A stretch of DNA of 64,000 nt from the NCBI GenBank assembly GCA_963742715.1, contig CAVUMR010000001.1:62001-126000 (forward strand), given 5' to 3'. The DNA is from CAVUMR01 sp963742715 (GTDB taxonomy: Bacteria; Actinomycetota; Actinomycetes; Mycobacteriales; Micromonosporaceae). The translations under genes were made by a program, and so were the position numbers. Positions 23,748 through 31,114 of the stretch are shown piece after piece (the first letter of the stretch is position 1; each line of letters starts with the position of its first letter). The notes beneath the pieces are model-generated. The model worked only from the letters and a program-made list of their open reading frames with translations. It searched no databases and was not told where the DNA came from.

Positions 23748-25044
23748 GCACCACGTGGCGGCCGCCGACCGCTGCGCAACGGCGCGGAGCGCTACTCGCG
23801 GTTCGAGATCGTCCGGCGACTCCCCTACTAACCGCCGTTTGTGCAATGGTCCGCCCGTACCACATCGCGCACCGACCGGTGGACAGCGCTCGACGTTCCG
23901 CCGGTATGCGCCGTCGACTGGACGATGAACTATTCACAGGTTGCGCTCGCATCCGACATTAACGGACCGTCGGGCACTCCCGGAATGGTTTGATCACCGG
24001 CTTTTACTGCCAGCTCGTTTGGGCACGATGCGGCGCGACTTCGAAATTCGATGAGTCAACCATCGCGAAGAAAAGCCGCAGCTCACTCAGAATATCTGCC
24101 AAAACGAACTTTCTGAACATGCGTACCGGCATCCATCGGCGACAAAGTCCCGGTACCGGACACGCCGGGGACTCATCGCCCAGCAGCCCAAACACCGGTG
24201 ACAAGAAGCTGACAGCTGGTGATGTACGACTCGTCCGTTCCGTCATCGCAGGCCCTAATGCACTTTTCCGTACCGGACACCTGAACATTTACCGGCCAAG
24301 TCGAGCGACCCCTTTTCCACCCACTTGGAAAGTAATGGACCGGAGTGATTGGCCGAATGAGTGATCACCTCGGGGCGACGCGAGTTCGGATTCCGTTCAT
24401 GTCCAGTTCCCCCGATAGACAATATCAACGAAGGCTGCCTATCCTGACGCCAACCGCTTGAATATCAACTCGGAATGGGCGTGGCCAATCGTCTCGGGAC
24501 CACTAATGACTTACCACGGGGGAGGGGTAACTCGGTGACCACTGGAGAAGACCCGGTTGCGGAAGGGCACGGTTCTTCCGGCAAACGCCCGATATCCGTT
24601 CGATAACACCGCATCCTCGCCACCAGCATCTCGCCTATCCGCGCACGTTGACGGTAGGCGCGGTGACCACTGGTAGAGGCCTGGGCCGGTAGCGGCGGGA
24701 GTCCGCGCCAGACCACCACACAGGCCACCAGCTCCCCTCCCGTACGAACCCCGCACGAGCCAGCGAGACGTTGGCCCGCCCGCGGTCGAAGAACGCCGCC
24801 CAGCACCGTTCCGGCATCCCCGAACAGCACCTGCGGCCGACCACCCACGGGTGATCGCCCTGGTCGATTGCGCTCTCAGCCCAACACACATAGCGAACTT
24901 TCCATCGCACAAGGCAACGAAATTCCGGTCGTACCGGTGTGGCGGTCGCCAATCCGCCCCCGCCGATCACCGCCGTTGCCCGCGCCTCTGGCCGACCGTC
25001 ACGGCCAGCCCACCCGGGGGCGCGGTACCGATTCGGAGGATCTT
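23748..25044. other. Gene-poor, lower-GC intergenic region
   Basis: About 1.3 kb upstream of the glycan cluster has no convincing gene apart from a possible leader ORF at 24535. Base composition between about 23850 and 24540 is visibly richer in A and T than the rest of the window. Open frames on both strands here have no family resemblance, codon bias or ribosome sites. A 13-bp direct repeat CGGTGACCACTGG occurs at 24533 and 24661. The region probably carries the control elements of the downstream operon. Confidence 0.6.
24535..24606 (+). CDS. Possible 23-codon leader ORF
   Basis: GTG at 24535 is preceded at 7 nt by GGGGGAGGGG (24518-24527), one of the strongest ribosome sites in the window, and opens a 23-residue frame, VTTGEDPVAEGHGSSGKRPI followed by SVR, ending TAA at 24604. 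It lies 440 nt upstream of the glycosyltransferase operon. It could be a leader peptide, or the surviving start of a lost gene. No homology is recognised. Confidence 0.3.
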   Translation: MTTGEDPVAEGHGSSGKRPISVR

Positions 25045-27576
25045 GTGACGCAGCTCGCCGACAGGAACCCACAGTCTCAGCCGACCCCGCCGCTCTCCCA
25101 GGAGCGCCGGCTGCGCGCGCTGAAGAGCGGATCGACGCCCGACATCGAGTCAGTCAACGATCCGCCGAGCGGGCCGGTACAGGTCACCGTGATCGTGCCG
25201 ACGCGCAACGAGATGGACAACGTGGCGGTGTTGTTCGATCGACTCACTGGTGCGATGCGATCGATGTCCGTCGAGCTCATCGTGGTCGACGACAGCGACG
25301 ACCACACGCCGGACGCGGTACGCGAGCACGGCGCGGAGGTTCCGCTGCCGGTACGCCTGCTGCACCGGCCGCCCGGGGAGCGCCGGGCCGGCTTGTCCGG
25401 CGCGGTACTGGCCGGAGCCCGGCACGCCCGGGGCGACTGGATCCTGGTCATGGACGCCGACCTGCAGCACCCGCCGGAGGCGGCCGGCCGGCTCGCCCGT
25501 ACCGCGCTGCGGCACGACGTGGATGTGCTGGTCGGCACCCGGTACGCCGGCAACGGCTCGACCGAGGGACTCGGCGGCAGTGGCCGGATGGCGGTCTCAT
25601 CGTCGGCGACCCGGCTGGCCAAGACCGCGTTCCCGCACCGGCTCGCCACCGTGAGCGACCCGATGAGCGGCCTGTTCGCGTTCCGCCGGTCGGCGATCAA
25701 GCTGGACCGGCTCGACCCGATCGGCTTCAAGCTGCTGCTCGAGATCCTGGTACGGCAGCCGCAGGCCCGGGTCGCCGAGGTGGCGTACGAGATGGCGCCC
25801 CGGCACGCCGGTGACTCCAAGGCCTCGGTCCGGGAAGGCCTGGCGTTCCTGCGCCACCTGGGCCGGCTCCGCAAGCAGCGGCTGGCCGGCCAGTTGCGCG
25901 GGCAGCCGATGCCGCGCCGCGACCAGGTCCGGCAGCTGGTCCGGATGTTCGCGTTCGGACTGGTCGGCCTGTCCGGCGTGGTGGTCAACACGGCCGCCCT
26001 GTGGCTGCTGTTCGAGGGCCTGGGCGTCCACCATCTGCTCGCCGCGGCGTTGGCCACCCAGGCCTCCACCACCTGGAACTTCGCGCTGATCGAGCGACTG
26101 GTGTACCGGGGCCGGGGCAACGGCACCTGGCGCAACCGCGGTGCCCGGTTCTTCGCGATGAACAACCTGTTGCTGCTGGCCCGACTGCCCGCGCTGCAGA
26201 TCCTGGTCTGGCTGGGCATCGGCGTACTGGTCTCCAACGCGATCACGCTGGTACTGCTGTTCCTGCTCCGGTTCCTGGTCAGCGACCGGGTCATCTACGG
26301 CTCCAACGTGCCGCAGGAGCCGGGCCGCGATCCGGTACGGCTGCTGGTCGACCCGAGCCCGCCGATCAGCGCGTCGGCCGCCTCCACCCGCAAGCGCTCG
26401 CAGTACCTCAAGTACCGCTATGACGTGGCCGGCACGGTGACCATCGGATCGCAGATCCTGCTGCCCGAGCTGGAGTTCTTCCGGGCCCAGTGGGTGTCCG
26501 ACTCCGACGTGGACATCGCGGTACGGGTCGGCGACATCGGCCACCGGCACCCGCGCCGCCGGGCGGCCATGACCGAGCACGGCGAACCCGCGGTGCTGCG
26601 CTACGAGGAGCACCTCGGTCGGTTCGGCGCGAACTTCTCCATCGCGCTCGGCCAACCGATCAACATCACCGTCGGGCCGCTGCTGGCCCGCTCCCCGCAC
26701 GTCGTGTACACCAATGTGATCGAAGCGTTGCTGCGCTTCGTGATGGCATCCCGGGACCGGATGCTGCTGCACTCGGCGACGGTCAGCCTCGACGGCGTCG
26801 GCGTGATGCTCTCCGCGTTGACCGACACCGGCAAGACGGCCACCATCCTGCGGCTGCTGCGCGATCACGGCGGGCTGTTCCTGTCCGACGACATGACTGT
26901 CATCGACGCCACCGGCAAAGCGGTCTGCTATCCCAAGCCGCTCACCATCAGCGCCCACACGCTGCGCGCGATCAACGCGAACGACCTCACCCCGGGCGAG
27001 TGGCGGCGACTGCAGTTCCAGAGCCGGCTGCACTCCCGTGGCGGCCGGTCGATCGCGCTCACGCTCAGCCGGTGGAACCTGCCGATCATGGGCATCAACG
27101 CGATCACCCAGATGCTCATCCCGCCGCCGAAGTACAGCGTGGACCGGCTGGTCCCGTGCCGGATGGGCAGCACCACCCAGGTCAAGCAGCTGTTCATCAT
27201 CGAGCGCGGCACGCCCCGGGTAGTCAACCTCGACCCGGCCGAGGCGCTCGACCGGATGATCACCAACACCGACGACGCGTACGGCTTCCCGCCGTTCCGG
27301 TACCTCGCGCCGGCGATCAGCATCAACGGCCAGGGGTACACGCAGTTGCGCGCCCGGGAGCGGGAGATCCTCACCGGTTTCCTGTCCCACGTACGTACCC
27401 GCGTCATCGGCTCCGACGACTACGGCTGGGCCGACGTGATTCCTTCCCTGCTCACTGAAGACACCCCGGCACTCGACGGGGATGCGCCGACGGTGAAGAC
27501 GAACGGGCACCGGGTCGCCGATGCCTGGCCCAGCTGGGACGTCGGGCTCCCCGCCCCGAGGAGCCAGCCCGCGTGA
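25045..27576 (+). CDS. GT2-GtrA-HPr-kinase-like fusion protein
   Basis: An 843-residue three-part membrane protein. Residues ~45-280 are a GT2 polyprenyl-phosphate sugar synthase (VTVIVPTRNEMDNV, DXD motif MDADLQHPPE near 135, SDPMSGLFAFRRSA). Residues ~290-420 are a GtrA domain with four helices. After a linker, residues ~560-800 resemble HprK-related kinases: LLHSATVSLDGVGVML, a Walker A of the form A-x4-GKT (ALTDTGKT near 590) and FLSDDMTVID. It should make a lipid-linked hexose; the kinase-like part may sense or modify a partner. GTG at 25045 follows GGAGG by 5 nt. It is the first gene of a six-gene coupled operon. Confidence 0.88.
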   Translation: MTQLADRNPQSQPTPPLSQERRLRALKSGSTPDIESVNDPPSGPVQVTVIVPTRNEMDNVAVLFDRLTGAMRSMSVELIVVDDSDDHTPDAVREHGAEVPLPVRLLHRPPGERRAGLSGAVLAGARHARGDWILVMDADLQHPPEAAGRLARTALRHDVDVLVGTRYAGNGSTEGLGGSGRMAVSSSATRLAKTAFPHRLATVSDPMSGLFAFRRSAIKLDRLDPIGFKLLLEILVRQPQARVAEVAYEMAPRHAGDSKASVREGLAFLRHLGRLRKQRLAGQLRGQPMPRRDQVRQLVRMFAFGLVGLSGVVVNTAALWLLFEGLGVHHLLAAALATQASTTWNFALIERLVYRGRGNGTWRNRGARFFAMNNLLLLARLPALQILVWLGIGVLVSNAITLVLLFLLRFLVSDRVIYGSNVPQEPGRDPVRLLVDPSPPISASAASTRKRSQYLKYRYDVAGTVTIGSQILLPELEFFRAQWVSDSDVDIAVRVGDIGHRHPRRRAAMTEHGEPAVLRYEEHLGRFGANFSIALGQPINITVGPLLARSPHVVYTNVIEALLRFVMASRDRMLLHSATVSLDGVGVMLSALTDTGKTATILRLLRDHGGLFLSDDMTVIDATGKAVCYPKPLTISAHTLRAINANDLTPGEWRRLQFQSRLHSRGGRSIALTLSRWNLPIMGINAITQMLIPPPKYSVDRLVPCRMGSTTQVKQLFIIERGTPRVVNLDPAEALDRMITNTDDAYGFPPFRYLAPAISINGQGYTQLRAREREILTGFLSHVRTRVIGSDDYGWADVIPSLLTEDTPALDGDAPTVKTNGHRVADAWPSWDVGLPAPRSQPA

Positions 27577-29492
27577 GAGAAACCTCCAAACGCTTCCCGG
27601 ACGGGGGCCTGGCGGCCGGTGACGCGCAGCCCGCGTCCCGGCCGCCCGGCGGGGCGACCGTGGACGTCGGCGCCGCGGTGGCGGTCGACGGCGCGGATCC
27701 GGACCAGTTCGACGGGGCACCGACCGTCGAACTGGGCGGTGCCTCGGACCATGCCGGGTCGGACCCTAGGTCGTCGGGCGTGGCGGTGTCGGAGCTCGAG
27801 GCCGACCGGATCGACCCGACCACCGCGAGCCCGACGCCGTCCGGCTCGCCGTCCGGCTCGCCGGCCGGCTGGCTGAGCACCCGCGTCACCGTCCTCGCCA
27901 TGGTCGGCGTCACCCTGGTCGCGGCTGCCGTCCGGCTGTGGCGGATCGACGCGGTCGGATTCAACAGCGACGAGACGGTGTACGGCGGGCAGGCCGCCTC
28001 ACTGGCCGGGAACCCGCACTACCTCGACATGTTCCCGGTCTTCCGCGCCCATCCGATGATCGTGCAGATCGTGCTGTCGCCCCTGTTCCGCTCCGGCGAG
28101 GTGGACGTGGCCGGCCGGTTCGTGGTGGTCGCGTTCGGCCTCGCCACGGTGCTCGCGGTGTACCTGCTCGGTGCCCGGCTGTACGGGCGAAAGGTCGGCA
28201 TCCTGGCGTCGCTGCTGATCGCGCTCATGCCGTACCACGTCGTGGTCACCCGCCAGGTGCTGTTGGACGGGCCGATGGTGCTGTTCGCGACGCTCACGCT
28301 GTACCTGATCGCCCGGTACGTGGAGGACCAGCGGCTGATCTGGTTCGTCGCGGCCGGCGGGATGCTCGGCATCACCATGCTCGCAAAGGAATCCAGCGTG
28401 GTACTGGCCGCCGGGGTGTACGCGTTCCTCGCGCTCACCCCGTCGGTGCGCCGGCCGGTGCGGGCCTGCCTGGTCGGGGTACCGGTGATGTGCGCGATCT
28501 TCGCCACCAACTACATCGCGCAACGGCTGGCCGGACGGGCCGCGACCGGCAAGAGCTACCTGGTCTGGCAGTTGCTGCGCCGGCCGAACCACTCGATGAC
28601 GTTCTACGCCGAGACCGTGCCGTTCGCGATCGGGATCGGCGTACTGCTCGCCATGGTCGGCGGCCTGTGGTGGCTGCGGCGGCACCGGACCTGGCGGGAA
28701 ACCCTGATGCTGTCCTGGATCGCCGCCGGCGCGGTCGCCTTCGAGCTGTGGCCGGTGAAGGGCTTCCAGTACCTGTTGCCGATCGTCGCGCCGATCGCGG
28801 TGCTCGCCGCGCGCGGACTGCTGGCCATACCGCTGCCGGGCCGCGGGGCGCAGCCGCGGGGAACCACGGACCGCCCGAATCCGCTGCGGCGGCTGGCCGG
28901 CCGGATCACTCTGCCCTCGAAGCTCGCCGGGCTCGACTTACCGACACGACTCGGGGTACCGGCGCGGATCGTCGGCCGGGAGCCGGTCGTACTGGTGCGC
29001 GGGGTGGCCGTGATCGCGGTCGTGCTGAGCCTGCTGGTACCGACCTGGTCAGCCATCAACCAGCGGAACAACGCCACCTTCCTGGCCGGCTCCGGTGGGG
29101 TACCGGGCGGGCGGGAAGCGGGCCGGTGGCTCGCCGCCAACACGCCGGAAGGCTCGCGGGTACTGACCCTCGGCCCGTCGATGGCGAACATCCTGCAGTA
29201 CTACGGGCACCGGCGCTGTTTCGGCCTGTCGGTGAGCCCGAACCCGCTGCACCGCAATCCCTCGTACACCCCGCTGCCCAACCCGGACAGCGCGCTGCGG
29301 CACAACGAGCTGCAGTACGTCGCGTGGGACAAGTTCTCCGCGGAACGGTCCGTGTTCTTCTCTACGCACCTGCTCGCGCTGGCCCGCCGGTACCACGGGC
29401 GGGTCGTACACACCGAGACCGTGATGGGCACCGACACCCGCGGCCACCCCGCCCGGGTACCGGTGATCGTGATCTACGAGGTACGGCCATGA
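27573..29492 (+). CDS. GT39-type membrane glycosyltransferase (PMT_2)
   Basis: A 639-residue protein with a ~90-residue disordered N-terminus and about eleven transmembrane helices. After the first helix comes RIDAVGFNSDETVYGGQAAS, the acidic-pair loop of GT39/PMT-like transferases; LMPYHVVVTRQVLLDGPM is also typical. A C-terminal extracytoplasmic domain (~500-639) has AGRWLAANTPEGSRVL. The enzyme should move a sugar from polyprenyl phosphate, probably that made by the preceding GT2 protein, onto an exported protein or glycan. GTG at 27573 overlaps the previous stop codon (GTGA). Its last codons are duplicated just downstream. Confidence 0.88.
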   Translation: MRETSKRFPDGGLAAGDAQPASRPPGGATVDVGAAVAVDGADPDQFDGAPTVELGGASDHAGSDPRSSGVAVSELEADRIDPTTASPTPSGSPSGSPAGWLSTRVTVLAMVGVTLVAAAVRLWRIDAVGFNSDETVYGGQAASLAGNPHYLDMFPVFRAHPMIVQIVLSPLFRSGEVDVAGRFVVVAFGLATVLAVYLLGARLYGRKVGILASLLIALMPYHVVVTRQVLLDGPMVLFATLTLYLIARYVEDQRLIWFVAAGGMLGITMLAKESSVVLAAGVYAFLALTPSVRRPVRACLVGVPVMCAIFATNYIAQRLAGRAATGKSYLVWQLLRRPNHSMTFYAETVPFAIGIGVLLAMVGGLWWLRRHRTWRETLMLSWIAAGAVAFELWPVKGFQYLLPIVAPIAVLAARGLLAIPLPGRGAQPRGTTDRPNPLRRLAGRITLPSKLAGLDLPTRLGVPARIVGREPVVLVRGVAVIAVVLSLLVPTWSAINQRNNATFLAGSGGVPGGREAGRWLAANTPEGSRVLTLGPSMANILQYYGHRRCFGLSVSPNPLHRNPSYTPLPNPDSALRHNELQYVAWDKFSAERSVFFSTHLLALARRYHGRVVHTETVMGTDTRGHPARVPVIVIYEVRP

Positions 29493-29530
29493 GGCCGCTC
29501 CGCGGCGCGGCCATGAGGCCGCTCCGCGGC
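29484..29530 (+). repeat. 24-bp tandem duplication across a stop/start junction
   Basis: CGGCCATGAGGCCGCTCCGC and the next 3 bp at 29484-29506 recur at 29508-29530. Each copy contains an ATG and a TGA: the first copy is the GT39 stop and the phosphoesterase start, and the second adds an in-frame ATG at 29513. Confidence 0.9.
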
Positions 29531-31114
29531 ATCGCGCCCGGGTTCCGGCGCGGCCCGGGTGCCCTGTTCGCCGCCACCCTGATGGTCGCGCTCGGCTCGC
29601 TGGTACTGGTGATCGCGGCCGGCTCGTCCGGCACGCCGCCGGGCTCCCAGTCGGCCCGCTCGGCCGCCGGCAACGCCGCGCCGACCGCGAAGACCACCAT
29701 CGCGAAGCCCACGACATCGGCCACCTCGGCCGCGCAGGTGACCGAGGCCGCGCCGGTGACCGCGGCCACGCCGGTGACCGCGGCCGCGCCGGTCCCGACC
29801 GCAACGCCGGCCAGGACGGCGAAGGTGCGGGCCACCACCCCGATCGACCACTTCGTCTTCCTCATGCAGGAGAACCACACGTTCGACAACTACTTCGGCT
29901 CCCGGCCGGGAGTCGACGGGGTACCGCCCGGCACCTGCATGCCGGTCACGCGCGGTCACCCCACGCCGTGCGTCAAGCCGTTCCACATGGGAGAGCTGGG
30001 CAGTGTCGACCTCGACCACACCGCGCAGGCGTTCCGCACCCAGTACGACGGCGGAAAGATGGACGGCTTCGTCGAAGGGGTCAGCACCCAGGGCAAGGAC
30101 GGCAAGCTGGCGATGGCCTACTACGACGACCGGGACCTGCCGTACTACTGGAACCTCGCCGACCAGTACGTCCTGTTCGACCGGCTGTTCAGCTCGTCGA
30201 ACTCGGGCAGCATCCGCAACCACATGTACCGGGTGAGCGGCTCCCCCGGCGCGACCGGGCCGGCCGAGACCATCCCGCCGGGCGGCTGGGGCAACCTCCC
30301 GACCATCTTCGACCGGCTGCAGGCCGCCGGCGTCGACTGGAAGTTCTACGTCGAGAACTACGACCCGACGATCAACTTCCGGACCCGGGCCAAAGCCAAG
30401 GACATCGACCGCGGCGCGCAGGTCATCTGGGTACCGCTGCTCGGCTTCGCCCGGTTCGTCGACGACCCGAGGCTGTCCAGCCGGATCGTCGACCTGGACC
30501 AGTACTACGAGGACGCGGCGCACGGGAACCTGCCGGCGGTGTCGTTCATCGCGCCGGCCGGCGACAGTGAGCACCCGCCGGGCAACATCCGGGCCGGCCA
30601 GACCCTGGTGCGCTCGCTGCTGACCCAGTTGATGCGGTCCTCGGCCTGGGACTCCTCGGCGTTCTTCTGGTCGTACGACGACTGGGGCGGCTGGTACGAC
30701 CACGTCAAGCCGCCGCAGGTGGACAAGTACGGCTACGGCTTCCGGGTACCGGCGCTGCTGGTCAGCTCGTACGCGAAACGGGGGTACGTCGACCACACCA
30801 CTCTCGACTTCACCTCGGCACTGAAGTTCATCGAGGTGAACTGGCGACTGGCGCCACTGGCCGAGCGGGATCGCAAGGCGAACACGTTCCTCGACGCGTT
30901 CGACTTCACCAAACCGCCCAGGCCGGCCGTGCTGCTCGGTACGGAGCGCCATCCGCCGCCGCCCGTGAAGTTTCGTGCGGGCGCGGTGTACGGCTCCTAC
31001 GGCGTGGCCGCCGGCCTGTCCGTACTGCTGCTGATCGCCGCCGCCGTCCGGCGGCGGCGACCGCGGCCGGCCCGGACGCCGGCAATCCCGAACCGACGGG
31101 AAGGCGTGTCATGA
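29489..31114 (+). CDS. Phospholipase C/acid phosphatase-type phosphoesterase, membrane-anchored
   Basis: A 541-residue protein of the bacterial phosphoesterase family (PF04185). An N-terminal transmembrane or signal segment (~26-47) is followed by an Ala/Thr/Pro-rich stalk (~50-115). The catalytic domain begins IDHFVFLMQENHTFDNYFGS, the metal and nucleophile motif of this family, with SSSNSGSIRNHMYRVSG, FIAPAGDSEHPPGN and WSYDDWGGWYDHVKPP further along. A second helix near 505-525 and a basic tail anchor it. It should hydrolyse phosphoesters outside the membrane, perhaps lipid phosphates released by glycan transfer. ATG at 29489 overlaps the GT39 stop; ATG at 29513 is an alternative created by a 24-bp duplication. 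Confidence 0.9.
   Translation: MRPLRGAAMRPLRGIAPGFRRGPGALFAATLMVALGSLVLVIAAGSSGTPPGSQSARSAAGNAAPTAKTTIAKPTTSATSAAQVTEAAPVTAATPVTAAAPVPTATPARTAKVRATTPIDHFVFLMQENHTFDNYFGSRPGVDGVPPGTCMPVTRGHPTPCVKPFHMGELGSVDLDHTAQAFRTQYDGGKMDGFVEGVSTQGKDGKLAMAYYDDRDLPYYWNLADQYVLFDRLFSSSNSGSIRNHMYRVSGSPGATGPAETIPPGGWGNLPTIFDRLQAAGVDWKFYVENYDPTINFRTRAKAKDIDRGAQVIWVPLLGFARFVDDPRLSSRIVDLDQYYEDAAHGNLPAVSFIAPAGDSEHPPGNIRAGQTLVRSLLTQLMRSSAWDSSAFFWSYDDWGGWYDHVKPPQVDKYGYGFRVPALLVSSYAKRGYVDHTTLDFTSALKFIEVNWRLAPLAERDRKANTFLDAFDFTKPPRPAVLLGTERHPPPPVKFRAGAVYGSYGVAAGLSVLLLIAAAVRRRRPRPARTPAIPNRREGVS

Noticed and set aside
23990..24364. A 124-codon plus-strand frame in the low-GC region
   Set aside because: No ribosome site, no codon bias of the genome and no recognisable motif; an overlapping minus frame is equally open.
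29474..30952. A 492-codon minus-strand frame
   Set aside because: It lies antisense to the phosphoesterase and has Arg/Val-rich shadow composition typical of high-GC DNA.
27938..31114. A 1058-codon open frame covering two genes
   Set aside because: Its first half is an alternative frame of the GT39 gene with Arg-rich nonsense composition; only the part from 29489 is real (the phosphoesterase).
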